Assembly: GCA_024234735.1 (NCBI GenBank) | Contig: JACKNV010000002.1 | Span: 310,001-374,000 of the forward strand | DNA length: 64,000 nucleotides | Source: Pseudomonadales bacterium | GTDB lineage: Bacteria; Pseudomonadota; Gammaproteobacteria; Pseudomonadales; Halieaceae | Reading direction: 5' to 3' | Shown: one piece after another, positions 49,743 through 59,110 of the stretch | Position numbering within the stretch: the stretch's first letter is position 1 | Layout: every line of letters starts with the position of its first letter | Notes under the pieces: generated by a model | What the model was told of the DNA's origin: nothing | The model's input: the letters and a program-made list of their open reading frames with translations, nothing else | The model's database searches: none | Made by a program: the position numbers and the translations under genes

Positions 49743-51338
49743 ATGTCAGACTTCCAGAAAGACCTAGACGCCATCGCCGGTTTGCGCGCCCAGCAGGGCG
49801 GCACCTGGGACGCTATCAATCCCGAGTACGCCGCCCGCATGAAAATGCAGAACCGCTTCAAGACCGGTCTGGATATCGCCCGCTACACTGCGGCAATCAT
49901 GCGCAAGGACATGGCTGACTACGATGCCGACAGCAGCCAGTACACGCAGTCCCTGGGTTGCTGGCACGGTTTTATCGGCCAACAGAAGCTGATTTCCATC
50001 AAGAAGCATTTCGACAGCACCGACAAGCGTTACCTGTACCTGTCGGGCTGGATGATTGCCGCCCTGCGTTCCGAATTCGGTCCGCTGCCCGACCAGTCCA
50101 TGCACGAGAAGACCTCTGTGCCGGCCCTGATCGAGGAGCTGTACACCTTCCTTCGGCAGGCCGATGCCCGTGAGATGGGTGGCCTGTTCCGCGAACTGGA
50201 CGCGGCCCGCGCGGCCGGCGACCAGGTGGCGGCGAAAGCGGTGCAGAACAAGCTGGATAACTTCCAGACCCACGTGGTGCCTATCATCGCCGACATCGAT
50301 GCCGGGTTCGGTAACGCCGAGGCCACCTACCTGCTGGCCAAGAAAATGATCGAGGCGGGTGCCTGTGCCATCCAGATCGAGAACCAGGTGTCCGACGAGA
50401 AGCAGTGTGGCCACCAGGACGGCAAGGTCACCGTGCCCCACGAAGACTTCCTGGCCAAGATTCGCGCCGTGCGTTACGCCTTCCTGGAACTGGGTGTCGA
50501 CGACGGGGTGATTGTAGCCCGCACCGACTCCCTGGGCGCCGGCCTGACCAAGCAGATCGCGGTAACCCATGAGCCGGGCGACCTGGGCGACCAGTACAAC
50601 AGCTTCCTGGACTGTGAAGAGCTGCCCCTGGAGCAACTGAACCACGGTGACGTGCTGATCAACCAGAGTGGCAAGCTGGTGCGCCCCAAGCGCCTGCCGT
50701 CCAACCTGTACCAGTTCCGCAAGGGAACAGGTGAGGACCGCTGTGTGCTGGACAGCATCACCAGCCTGCAGAACGGCGCCGACCTGCTGTGGATCGAAAC
50801 CGAGAAGCCCCACATCGGCCAGATCGGAGGCATGGTTAGTCGAATCCGCGAGGTCGTCCCCAACGCCAAGCTGGTGTACAACAACTCGCCGTCCTTCAAC
50901 TGGACCCTGAACTTCCGCCAGCAGGTTTTCGACGCCTGGAAGGAAGCGGGCAAGGACGTGTCGGACTATGATCGCGCCAACCTCATGAGCATCGAGTACG
51001 ACGAGAGCCACCTGGCGATGGAGGCGGACAGCCGTATCCGCACCTTCCAGGCGGATGCCGCGCGGGAGGCGGGTATTTTCCACCACCTGATCACGCTGCC
51101 CACCTATCACACGGCAGCCCTGTCCACCGACGTCCTGGCCAAGGATTACTTCGGCGAGGAAGGCATGCTGGGTTATGTGAAAGGCGTCCAGCGCCAGGAG
51201 ATCCGCAAGGGTATCGCCTGCGTCAAGCACCAGAACATGGCTGGCTCCGACCTCGGTGACGATCACAAGGAGTACTTCGCCGGCGAGGCCGCGTTGAAGG
51301 CCGGTGGCAAGGACAACACCATGAACCAGTTCGCCTGA
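49743..51338 (+). CDS. aceA: isocitrate lyase (long type)
   Basis: 531 residues, the length of the Pseudomonas-type enzyme. Catalytic Cys in 'SDEKQCGHQDGKVTVP', Mg-binding 'PIIADIDAGFGNAEATYLLAKKMIEAGACAIQIENQ', and 'LVYNNSPSFNWTLNF' near the C-terminus. First enzyme of the glyoxylate shunt, needed for growth on acetate and fatty acids, in line with the acyl-CoA catabolism nearby. The upstream 146 bases include an AT-rich stretch (49597-49655) that may hold the promoter (TTCATT, 17 bases, TAATAT). Confidence 0.96.
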   Translation: MSDFQKDLDAIAGLRAQQGGTWDAINPEYAARMKMQNRFKTGLDIARYTAAIMRKDMADYDADSSQYTQSLGCWHGFIGQQKLISIKKHFDSTDKRYLYLSGWMIAALRSEFGPLPDQSMHEKTSVPALIEELYTFLRQADAREMGGLFRELDAARAAGDQVAAKAVQNKLDNFQTHVVPIIADIDAGFGNAEATYLLAKKMIEAGACAIQIENQVSDEKQCGHQDGKVTVPHEDFLAKIRAVRYAFLELGVDDGVIVARTDSLGAGLTKQIAVTHEPGDLGDQYNSFLDCEELPLEQLNHGDVLINQSGKLVRPKRLPSNLYQFRKGTGEDRCVLDSITSLQNGADLLWIETEKPHIGQIGGMVSRIREVVPNAKLVYNNSPSFNWTLNFRQQVFDAWKEAGKDVSDYDRANLMSIEYDESHLAMEADSRIRTFQADAAREAGIFHHLITLPTYHTAALSTDVLAKDYFGEEGMLGYVKGVQRQEIRKGIACVKHQNMAGSDLGDDHKEYFAGEAALKAGGKDNTMNQFA

Positions 51339-51377
51339 TAGCGGGCGCAGTGCCGGGTAGCGCCGCTACCCCTTGGC

Positions 51378-51409
51378 AAAAAGGGCGGGTTGATCCCCGC
51401 CCTTTTTTT
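51378..51409 (+). terminator. intrinsic terminator of isocitrate lyase
   Basis: AAAAAGGGCGGG (51378-51389) and CCCGCCC followed by seven T (51396-51409). It could also act for the efflux genes coming from the other side. Confidence 0.9.
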
Positions 51410-51489
51410 GTCTGCACCAGGTCTGGCGCGTCACAAAGACCAGTGACAAGGCCTCGCAATGGGCAGGTTGGCTTGGATCTGTGGTCCCA

Positions 51490-54400
51490 TCACTGCCACT
51501 GCGATCCGCCATGCGGCATGCGTTCCCCTTCGGCCAACTCGCGGGCGCGATCGGAGTTACCGGCCGCGCGGTGATCTTTGGCGACAAAGCTGTACACCGT
51601 GGGGAGGATGAACAGCGTGAACAGCGTACCGATCACCATCCCCATCACCACGACCACACCAATGGCGAAACGGCTGCTGGAACCGGCTCCACTGGCAAAT
51701 AACAGCGGGACCATGCCGGCGACCATTGCGGCAGTAGTCATCAGCACCGGGCGCATGCGCACGCGCGCCGCTTTGCGGATGGCGCTGGTTCTATCCAACT
51801 GCTCGTGGATCTGCATTTCGTTGGCAAAGGCGACCATCAGGATGCCATGCTTGGATATCAGGCCGATCAGTGTGACCAATCCTATCTGGGTGTAGATGTT
51901 AAGCGTGGTGTAGCCCAGATAGAGCGGCACCAGCGCACCGCAGATCGCCAGGGGCACCGTGACCAGGATAACCAGTGGATCGCGGAACGATTCGTACTGC
52001 GCAGCCAGTACCAGGAAAATGACAATGAGCGCGAACAGGAAGGAAATCATCAACCGATTGCCCTCTGTGACGTACTGGCGGCTGTCGGAAAGCCAATCGA
52101 TACTGGCGCCAGCCGGAAGCTCCTGTTGCCTGAGAAAATCCACCGCCTGCCCCATGGTCGCGCCGGGCGCCAACACGGCCGACAAGGTTACCGCATTCAT
52201 CTGGTTGAACTGGGGCAGGCTGTTGGCCTGGGGGCGCACATTCACATCGATCACCGTGGCCAATGGCACCAGGGCGCCCGATGCTGCCCTGACGTAGAAG
52301 TTGCCCAGGTTGTCCGGTGACAGCCGCTGCTCCGCAGGTACCTGGGTGATGACATCATAGGAGCGATCGTACCAGTTAAAACGGTTGATCAGATTTTCAC
52401 CCACCAGTACTGCCAGCGTGTCGGCAATTGCCTGCATGGAAACGCCCAGTTCTCCGGCCTTGGCGCGGTCTATGGTGATGCGAGCTTCGGCACTGTCAAA
52501 CGCCAGGTCGCTATCGACGAAGGCGAACAGGCCGCTTCCCCAGGCGGCACCCTTGATGCGTTCCATCGCCTGGTAGAGCGCCGGGAAATCTGCGGAGGAA
52601 TGGACCACCATCTGCACCGGCAGGCCGCCGCTGCCCGCGGGCAGAGAAGGGGGCGGGAAGATGGCGGCCAGGACCCCGGTAAGACCTGCCATTCGCTGGT
52701 TGAGTTCCGCCTGGATCTGCGCGGAGCCGCGCGCGCGGTCTCGCCACTCGTGCAATATGACACCGCCAAAAGCGCTGTTCTGTCTGCTTCCACCGTTGCG
52801 CATAAAGCTGCTTTCGTATTCTGGCAGGCTGGCGAATACGTCGATTATTTTCGCTGTGTTACGCGCTGTATAGTCGCTATTTGCGTACTGTGGGGCTTTC
52901 ACCGAAGTAAATATGTACCCGTGGTCTTCCGCCGGCGCCAGCTCGCGTTTTGCGCCGCTGAACAGCAGCACGATGCCTGCGAGCACGACCAGGCCTACTG
53001 CCAGCACTGCAGGTCGGGCTGCGAGTGTGTGGCCCAGCAGGCGGTCGTAGCGATGCTCAAGGCGACCCACGCTGCGTTCAACCAGCCTGGCGAAGCGCCC
53101 TTCATTGACACGGTCATCGAGTAACCAGGAACTCATCATGGGCGACAGGGTCAGCGCCACGATTCCCGAAACCAGGACCGCCCCGGCCAGGGTAAAGGCG
53201 AATTCACGAAACAGCGCACCAGTCAGGCCCGCAGTGAGGCCGATCGGCGCGTAAACCGCCGCCAGGGTGATGGTCATGGCGATGACCGGGCCGACGATTT
53301 CCCGGGCACCGACCAGCGCAGCGCGCACAGGCGACAGGCCCTCCTCGATGTGGCGGTGAATGTTCTCCACCACCACGATAGCGTCATCCACCACCAAACC
53401 GATGGCCAGTACCATGGCCAGAAAGGTCAGGATGTTCAGGGAGAATCCGAAGGCCAGCATCAGGATGGCCGTGCCGATTAACGACAGCGGAATGGTTACC
53501 ACCGGGATAAGTACCGCGCGCAGGGAGCCAAGAAACAGAAAGATCACGATCACCACAATGAGAACGGCTTCAACCAGCGTTTGGGTGACTTCCGCGATCG
53601 ACGCGTTCACAAAGTGGGCAACGTCGAACTGGCTGATGATCTCCAGTCCCGGAGGAGCGACTCGCTGCATATCGGGTATCAATGCCTTGACGGCTTTGAC
53701 GATTTCCAGGGGATTACCGTCCGGAGTGGGGGAGACAGCCATCACCACTGCGCGACGGCCGCTGGAGGCAAACGTAGAATCGTAATTCTGGCCGCCGATT
53801 TCAAGCGTTGCGACATCGTCGAGGCGCACGAGACCGCTGTCACCTTTTTTGATGACCATCTGGCGGAAGTCCTCCAGACTGCGCAAATCGGTGGATGCCG
53901 TGACATTGGTCACGGTCTGACTGTCTTCAAGCTGCCCCGGGGCGGCCTGGATATTGTTGGCCCGCAGGGCGGCGGCCACGTCCCCGGCGGACAAGCCGCG
54001 TGCCGCCAGCCGGACAGGATCTATCCAGATCCGCATGGCGAGAGTTTGTGCGCCGCCAAACTCCACGGACGCCACACCGGGTACCGCGGTGATCAGCGGC
54101 TGTGCCACCCGGGATGCGAAATCGGTGATCACGGGAATCGGTAGGGATTCGCCAATAAATGCCACGTACTGCACCGCCGACGCACCATCGGTGATTTTAT
54201 CGATTATCGGATCATTGGCGCCCTCTGGCAGTCGGTAACTGACCTGCTGCACCTTGGCCAGTATCTCGGTCATGGAGCGATCGGCGTCGGCATTCAATAC
54301 CAGCTTTGCGCGGATTTCACTCAGACCCTGGGAAGAACTGGACGTCAGGTACTCGATGCCGCTGGCTGTCGATACTGCCTGGGCGATCGGTGTGGTGATA

Positions 54401-54585
54401 AAACCCTGCATCACGTCCTGGGTCGCGCCTGGGTACTGTGTCGAGATGACGATAGTGGCGCTTTCCATTGCCGGGTATTCGCGAATGGGCAGCGAGAACA
54501 TTGCGCTGCCACCGACCAGCAGCAACAGCAGGCTCACCACAATAGAGAGAATCGGCCTGCGGATAAAGAGGTCAGTGAAGTGCAT
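51490..54585 (-). CDS. RND efflux pump inner-membrane transporter (HAE1/AcrB type)
   Basis: 1031 residues. Opens 'FTDLFIRRPILSIVVSLLLLLVG'. Proton-relay Asp-Asp pair in the fourth membrane helix ('MVLAIGLVVDDAIVVVENIHRHIEEG'). Two large periplasmic loops and twelve membrane helices. HAE1-type hydrophobic/amphiphilic exporter, similar to MexF/AcrD-like pumps. Encoded two bases after the adaptor gene; no outer-membrane channel gene, so a TolC-type protein from elsewhere is required. Expression is probably from the SoxR-box-like promoter at 55880-55910. Confidence 0.95.
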   Translation of the reverse strand: MHFTDLFIRRPILSIVVSLLLLLVGGSAMFSLPIREYPAMESATIVISTQYPGATQDVMQGFITTPIAQAVSTASGIEYLTSSSSQGLSEIRAKLVLNADADRSMTEILAKVQQVSYRLPEGANDPIIDKITDGASAVQYVAFIGESLPIPVITDFASRVAQPLITAVPGVASVEFGGAQTLAMRIWIDPVRLAARGLSAGDVAAALRANNIQAAPGQLEDSQTVTNVTASTDLRSLEDFRQMVIKKGDSGLVRLDDVATLEIGGQNYDSTFASSGRRAVVMAVSPTPDGNPLEIVKAVKALIPDMQRVAPPGLEIISQFDVAHFVNASIAEVTQTLVEAVLIVVIVIFLFLGSLRAVLIPVVTIPLSLIGTAILMLAFGFSLNILTFLAMVLAIGLVVDDAIVVVENIHRHIEEGLSPVRAALVGAREIVGPVIAMTITLAAVYAPIGLTAGLTGALFREFAFTLAGAVLVSGIVALTLSPMMSSWLLDDRVNEGRFARLVERSVGRLEHRYDRLLGHTLAARPAVLAVGLVVLAGIVLLFSGAKRELAPAEDHGYIFTSVKAPQYANSDYTARNTAKIIDVFASLPEYESSFMRNGGSRQNSAFGGVILHEWRDRARGSAQIQAELNQRMAGLTGVLAAIFPPPSLPAGSGGLPVQMVVHSSADFPALYQAMERIKGAAWGSGLFAFVDSDLAFDSAEARITIDRAKAGELGVSMQAIADTLAVLVGENLINRFNWYDRSYDVITQVPAEQRLSPDNLGNFYVRAASGALVPLATVIDVNVRPQANSLPQFNQMNAVTLSAVLAPGATMGQAVDFLRQQELPAGASIDWLSDSRQYVTEGNRLMISFLFALIVIFLVLAAQYESFRDPLVILVTVPLAICGALVPLYLGYTTLNIYTQIGLVTLIGLISKHGILMVAFANEMQIHEQLDRTSAIRKAARVRMRPVLMTTAAMVAGMVPLLFASGAGSSSRFAIGVVVVMGMVIGTLFTLFILPTVYSFVAKDHRAAGNSDRARELAEGERMPHGGSQWQ

Positions 54586-54587
54586 GG

Positions 54588-55754
54588 TTACGATCCCGTT
54601 GCAGATTTCAGCAGCGTGACCTGAACTTGCGCACCGGGCGACACTTTCAATTGCCCCTCGGTAATGATTACATCGCCGGCCTGCAGGCCTTCGCTGACGA
54701 CCGCTGTGTCACCCAGGCGGCGGGAAACGGTGACGCGTACGTATTCGGCCTGCCCTCCGACGGACGCCTCCGGCCCGCGTATGACCACCACGTTGTCACC
54801 GGCCGCAGTGGTCTGTATCGCCGTGCTTGGCACCACCAGCCTGTCTTTCTCGGGTGGCAACACCAGCTCGGCCGCCACGAACATACCGGGTCGCAGGCTG
54901 TTGTCAGGATTGGCCAGCAGGGCGCGGACGGCGATATTGCGCGTATCGGGGTCGACGCGGGGCTCAACTGTCGCCACGCTGGCGGTGAACTCACGTCCCG
55001 GCCAGGCGTCAGTGGTAACGCGAACAGTTGAGCCCGGCTGCAGCCAACGCAGTTGCTGCTGTGGCACGCTGAAATCGACGAACAGGTGGCTGGAGTCGGT
55101 CAGGGTGGCAATGGCACTGCCCGGTTCGAGGTATTCCCCTGGATCGATCAGGCGAATACCCAGTTGACCAGAAAAGGGGGCGCGAATCTGTTTCTGGGTG
55201 ATGCGGGCGTCCAACTGCTCCACGTTGGCCAGCGCCTGATTGCGCTCGGCCTCGCGTTCGTCCAGGGTTTCGCGGGATTCGGCGCCGGTCTGGATCAGTT
55301 TCTTCACGCGCGCCAACTGAGCGTTGGCCAGGTCGGCCCGCGCCATCGCCGCAGCGCGGTCGGCTTGTTCCGGAGCGTCATAGAGCTGTACGAGCAGACT
55401 GCCGGCCGCTACCACTTGCCCCGCCTCAAAGCCGATCTCGACCACTCGCCCTGCGGTTTCAGGGGATAGCACAACTTCACGCACCGCTCGCAGCGATCCC
55501 ACCGCTTGAATAACCGCGGGTACGTCGGTCGCTACCAGCCGCATGGCCGAAACAGCCACGGGAGGGCGGCCGGCGGAGCCGCTAGCTGCCTGCTTGAGGG
55601 TCCTCCATCCGAACAGACCAGCAAAGATCAGCACGGCAACCACCAGCACAATGACGGGAATCAGAAGCTGCCTGGCGCCGCCCGGTGGCGGCAGTTCGGG
55701 CGGATTGCCTGACGGGGGCCTATCGGCCACAGTAGGCGCGGGTGTATTGTTCAT
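54588..55754 (-). CDS. RND efflux membrane fusion protein
   Basis: 388 residues. Pro-rich cytoplasmic N-terminus, membrane anchor about 29-49, then lipoyl ('VLSPETAGRVVEIGFEAGQVVAAGSLLVQLYD'), alpha-hairpin ('AMARADLANAQLARVKKLIQTGAESRETLDEREAERNQALANVEQLDARITQ' region) and beta-barrel domains. It links the transporter to an outer-membrane channel. First gene of the pair; leader about 119 bases from the predicted start. Confidence 0.94.
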   Translation of the reverse strand: MNNTPAPTVADRPPSGNPPELPPPGGARQLLIPVIVLVVAVLIFAGLFGWRTLKQAASGSAGRPPVAVSAMRLVATDVPAVIQAVGSLRAVREVVLSPETAGRVVEIGFEAGQVVAAGSLLVQLYDAPEQADRAAAMARADLANAQLARVKKLIQTGAESRETLDEREAERNQALANVEQLDARITQKQIRAPFSGQLGIRLIDPGEYLEPGSAIATLTDSSHLFVDFSVPQQQLRWLQPGSTVRVTTDAWPGREFTASVATVEPRVDPDTRNIAVRALLANPDNSLRPGMFVAAELVLPPEKDRLVVPSTAIQTTAAGDNVVVIRGPEASVGGQAEYVRVTVSRRLGDTAVVSEGLQAGDVIITEGQLKVSPGAQVQVTLLKSATGS

Positions 55755-55879
55755 GGCTGTTATCCGAACAGACAGTGAAATGTGCGTGGTTGTTCACTGT
55801 CGCGGGAAAAGAACCGGTTACACGCAATGCACCGGCTGTTGACTCATTGACTTTCGCTTATCAGCTAGTCAGGTAGGCT

Positions 55880-55910
55880 ATGCTAAATCCTCGACCTATA
55901 TTGAGGTCAA
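55880..55910 (-). promoter_or_regulatory. MerR/SoxR-type promoter of the RND pump
   Basis: On the minus strand TTGACC (55910-55905) and TAGCAT (55885-55880) are separated by 19 bases, the overlong spacer of MerR-family activated promoters. The spacer is filled by CCTCAATATAGGTCGAGG (55906-55889), an 18-base dyad-like element. It matches the SoxR box CCTCAA-n6-TTGAGG in eleven of twelve arm positions (TCGAGG for TTGAGG). SoxR controls an RND pump in Pseudomonas (family knowledge). No soxR gene is in the window. Confidence 0.7.
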
Positions 55911-56232
55911 GGGATTATTTTACTCTTTTCCCTGGACAGGGCGGTGTAAGTGAGTGGCTTCGCAACTGCCCAGTGGCGGCCTGATTTCAAGGTATAGCGG
56001 CTTTCGTTCCACGGCAGCGCGCTCTGTGCTGGTTATATCGGTAGGGTTAGTCAAAGGTGACGGTGTGCACGAAAAATCTACGTGGCCCGCGGCAGCAGTG
56101 GCATGAAGTCGAGCATCTGGCCGTTTCGATCCTGGATACCAGACACCTTACAGCGAAGTTCCAATTGGGAATTTATCTGGTACATTTCACCCTGAGGATG
56201 TGGCAAACAAGGCAGCTACCGCGGGGTTGGCA
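55911..56232. other. intergenic region without recognised gene
   Basis: About 320 bases between the efflux promoter and the HxlR regulator. Lower GC than the surroundings. I see no convincing gene. It should contain the promoter of the HxlR gene, but I cannot point to one. Confidence 0.6.
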
Positions 56233-56766
56233 ATGCGCTGGGACGACATAGATAAACAGGTCTGTTCGGTGGCCCGGGCGCTCTCCATCGTCGGTGAGCG
56301 CTGGACCATGCTGATCATTCGCGATGCTTTTCTCGGGACGCGTCGCTTTGACCAGTTCCAGGCCAACCTGGGCATCACCCGGCATCGCCTGTCCGAGCGC
56401 CTGGGCAAGCTGGTAGAGCAGGGCGTGCTGGTGAAAGTGCCGTACCACGACCGGCCGCTGCGCTATGAGTATCGCCTCACCCGCAAGGGGTTGGGCCTGT
56501 ACCCGGTGCTCATGAGCCTGGCCCGCTGGGGCGACGAGTGGATGGACAGGGGCGAGGGCGCGCCCCTGGAGTACGTCCACCAGAAGTGCGGCCACAAGAC
56601 CCGCGCCACGCTCACCTGCAGCGAATGCGGCGAGCCACTGCGCCCGGAGGAGGTGAAACCGCGCCTCGGTCCGGCCTTGCGCAAGCTGGTCGCCGAGTCG
56701 GGCGCGGCCGGCGAGCCCCATCCGGATATCCCGCCGCTGCTGCGCGGCACCCCTTCGCGCCCGTGA
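56233..56766 (+). CDS. HxlR family transcriptional regulator with C-terminal Cys motif
   Basis: 177 residues from ATG 56233; GTG 56200 would add 11 residues. Winged helix: 'CSVARALSIVGERWTMLIIRDAFLGTRRFDQFQANLGITRHRLSERL', with the conserved Cys11 that senses redox or electrophiles in HxlR/HypR relatives. A C-terminal extension has 'CGHKTRATLTCSECG' (Cys119, Cys129, Cys132, possibly with His121), a zinc-ribbon-like site. It is transcribed away from the RND pump, so it may control it together with the SoxR-type site; that is an inference. Confidence 0.87.
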   Translation: MRWDDIDKQVCSVARALSIVGERWTMLIIRDAFLGTRRFDQFQANLGITRHRLSERLGKLVEQGVLVKVPYHDRPLRYEYRLTRKGLGLYPVLMSLARWGDEWMDRGEGAPLEYVHQKCGHKTRATLTCSECGEPLRPEEVKPRLGPALRKLVAESGAAGEPHPDIPPLLRGTPSRP

Positions 56767-56817
56767 CGAGCGGGCTGCCGGCGCTGTCGCAGCCGGGAGT
56801 CCGGGTGCGGCGCTGCG

Positions 56818-58092
56818 CTACTTGGCCGCTTCCAGGGCCTGCTCGATATCGGCAATGATGTCGTCGATATGTTCGATACCGATGGACAGTCGCACCATGT
56901 CTTCGCTGACCCCTGCTGAGGCGAGTTCCTCGGCGTTGAGCTGGCGGTGGGTGGTGCTGGCCGGATGGCAGGCCAGCGACTTGGCGTCGCCGATGTTCAC
57001 CAGCCGCAGGATCAGCTGCAGGGCGTCGATGAAGCGGCCGCCCGCCTCGATACCGCCTTCGATACCGAAGCTGAGTATCCCCGCTGCCTTGCCACTGCAG
57101 AATTGCTTGCAGTTTTCCCGGTACGGGCTCTCCTTGAGGGCGGCATAGTTCACCCAGCTCACCTGGGGGTGTTTGCTCAGGTACTTGGCCACCTTTTTGG
57201 CGTTCTTGCAGTGGCGCTCCATGCGCAGGCTCAGGGTTTCCAGGCCCTGCATGATCAAAAAGGCGCTGTGTGCAGACAGGGCGGCCCCGGTATTGCGCAG
57301 GGGTACCACCCGGCAGCGGCCGATGAAGGCCGCCGGCCCCATGGCCTCGGTGTAAACCACCCCGTGGTAGGAGGGGTCGGGGGTGTTCATGATGGGGAAG
57401 CGCCCGGCGTTGGCCGCCCAGTCGAAGTTGCCGGAATCGACGATCGCCCCGCCAATAGTGGTGCCGTGGCCGCCGATGTATTTGGTCAGGGAGTGCACGG
57501 CGATATCGGCGCCGTGATCGAATACCCGGCACAGTACAGGCGTGGCCACGGTGTTGTCGACGATCAGGGGGACACCCGCCGCGTGGGCGATGTCCGCCCA
57601 CCTGCGGATATCGACGATGTTGCCGGCCGGATTGCCTATCGATTCGCAGAACAGTGCCTTGGTGTTGGCGTCGATCAGGCTGGCCACCCGATCGACGTCA
57701 TCTGCCTGGGCGAAACGCACCTCGATGCCCTGGCGTGGAAATGTGTGAGCGAAGAGGTTGTAGGTGCCGCCGTACAGCTGCGAGGTGCTGACGATATTGC
57801 TGCCGGCCTCGGCGATGGCCTCGATGGCGTAGCGTATGGCCGCCATGCCCGAGGCCACGGCCAGCGCGCCGACCCCGCCTTCCAGTTCGGCCAGGCGCTG
57901 TTCCAGCACCGCGTTGGTGGGGTTCATGATGCGGCTGTAGATGTTGCCCGGTACCGCCAGGTTGAAGAGGTCGGCCCCGTGCTGGGTGTTGTCGAAGGTA
58001 TACGACGTGGTCTGGTAAATGGGAGTGGTGGCGGCGTGGGTCGTGGGGTCGCCGGCGTAGCCGGCGTGCAGGGCAATGGTTTCCGGTTTCAT
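56818..58092 (-). CDS. metY: O-acetylhomoserine sulfhydrylase / aminocarboxypropyltransferase
   Basis: 424 residues, family length. PLP-dependent Cys/Met metabolism enzyme: 'ETIALHAGYAGDPTTHAATTPIYQTTSYTFD' start, PLP Lys204 in 'HSLTKYIGGHGTTIGG', C-terminal 'VRLSIGIEHIDDIIADIEQAL'. It makes homocysteine from O-acetylhomoserine and sulfide. Lies 133 bases downstream of btuF on the same strand, with tandem repeats between them. Confidence 0.93.
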   Translation of the reverse strand: MKPETIALHAGYAGDPTTHAATTPIYQTTSYTFDNTQHGADLFNLAVPGNIYSRIMNPTNAVLEQRLAELEGGVGALAVASGMAAIRYAIEAIAEAGSNIVSTSQLYGGTYNLFAHTFPRQGIEVRFAQADDVDRVASLIDANTKALFCESIGNPAGNIVDIRRWADIAHAAGVPLIVDNTVATPVLCRVFDHGADIAVHSLTKYIGGHGTTIGGAIVDSGNFDWAANAGRFPIMNTPDPSYHGVVYTEAMGPAAFIGRCRVVPLRNTGAALSAHSAFLIMQGLETLSLRMERHCKNAKKVAKYLSKHPQVSWVNYAALKESPYRENCKQFCSGKAAGILSFGIEGGIEAGGRFIDALQLILRLVNIGDAKSLACHPASTTHRQLNAEELASAGVSEDMVRLSIGIEHIDDIIADIEQALEAAK

Positions 58093-58185
58093 TGGTCGTC
58101 CTTATAGTGGCGGTTGGGCTCTCATTTGCAGGGCAGAGCTTAGCAAACAGCGCCGGGCTGGCAAGACCCTGGTATCGCATCTGCT

Positions 58186-58230
58186 GCAGCCCGGCTGAGC
58201 GCAGCCCGGCTGAGCGCAGCCCGATTCATC
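58186..58230. repeat. 15-base tandem repeat forming hairpins
   Basis: GCAGCCCGGCTGAGC occurs twice exactly (58186-58200, 58201-58215), with a third partial copy (58216-58230) that runs into the btuF stop. Each unit junction folds as GGCTG-AGCG-CAGCC. It may slow or end transcription between btuF and metY. Confidence 0.75.
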
Positions 58231-59110
58231 GCAGCGTGTCGAGTTGTCGGCACAGCGTGCCTGCGCCCAGCAGCACCCTGGCGGTAGGGCGCTCCAGCAG
58301 GTCCGGGTCGACAAAGAACAGGGCATTATCGCGCACCGCCGGCAGCGCGGGGTAGCGGCGCCAGTCGTCCAGCCACTGGGGTCGCATATCGTGGCGACCG
58401 CTGGCGATAATCGCCTCGGGCGCGCGCGCCAGCACCGCCTCGACGCTGACCTGCGGCGCCAGGGTCGGCAACTCCCCGAAAATATTAACGCCGCCGCAAA
58501 GCGCGATAACCTGGCTGATCAGATGCTCGCCATTCACGGTCTGCAGGGGCTGGTTCCAGATCTCGTAAAATACCGTGATGGGCCCCCGGGTACCGTACTG
58601 CGCGCGCAGTGCTGAGAGCGCCTCGTCGATGCGATCGGCTTCTGCCCGGGCGCGGGTGTCAGTGTCCGCCAGCTGGCCCAGCAGGCGGATGTCCCGGCCT
58701 ATGTCGGCCAGTTGCCGCGGTTCGCTGACGAATATGGGGATACCCAGAAGCTCGAGTGCCGCCAGGGTGCGCATGCCATTGCCGGACCCCCACATCAGGA
58801 TGAGGTCGGGCTGCAGGCTGGCAATGGTCTCCACACTGTAGGCATTGAAGCTGCCCACCTGGGCAATGGCGCCAGCCTCGGGCGGGTAGTCGCTGTGGCC
58901 GACCACTCCCACCAGTTTGTCACCGGCACCGGCGCTGTACAGGTTTTCGACCAGGTGCGGCGCCAGCGCCACGATGCGTTGCGCCGGCGCCGCCAGCCGC
59001 ACCTGGCGCCCGGCGAAATCCTCGACCTCGAGCGGCTGCGCCAGCGCCGCGCCGGCAATGGCCAGGCAAAGCAGGGCGCCCATCGTCGGCCAATTGCGCA
59101 GGGACCTCAC
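58226..59110 (-). CDS. btuF: cobalamin-binding periplasmic protein (BtuF-like)
   Basis: 294 residues from GTG 59110, which overlaps the ABC ATPase stop (GTGA). Signal peptide MRSLRNWPTMGALLCLAIAGAALA. Class III binding-protein fold: 'RQVRLAAPAQRIVALAPHLVENLYSAGAGDKLVGVVGHSDYPPEA', then 'SVETIASLQPDLILMWGSGNG' and 'GGVNIFGELPTLAPQVSVEAVLARAPEAIIAS'. It delivers vitamin B12 to the BtuCD transporter. Last gene of the riboswitch-controlled operon. Confidence 0.9.
   Translation of the reverse strand: MRSLRNWPTMGALLCLAIAGAALAQPLEVEDFAGRQVRLAAPAQRIVALAPHLVENLYSAGAGDKLVGVVGHSDYPPEAGAIAQVGSFNAYSVETIASLQPDLILMWGSGNGMRTLAALELLGIPIFVSEPRQLADIGRDIRLLGQLADTDTRARAEADRIDEALSALRAQYGTRGPITVFYEIWNQPLQTVNGEHLISQVIALCGGVNIFGELPTLAPQVSVEAVLARAPEAIIASGRHDMRPQWLDDWRRYPALPAVRDNALFFVDPDLLERPTARVLLGAGTLCRQLDTLR

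Noticed and set aside
49764..51266. 500-codon open frame antisense to isocitrate lyase
   Set aside because: Artefact of codon bias in a highly expressed gene; translation is low complexity.
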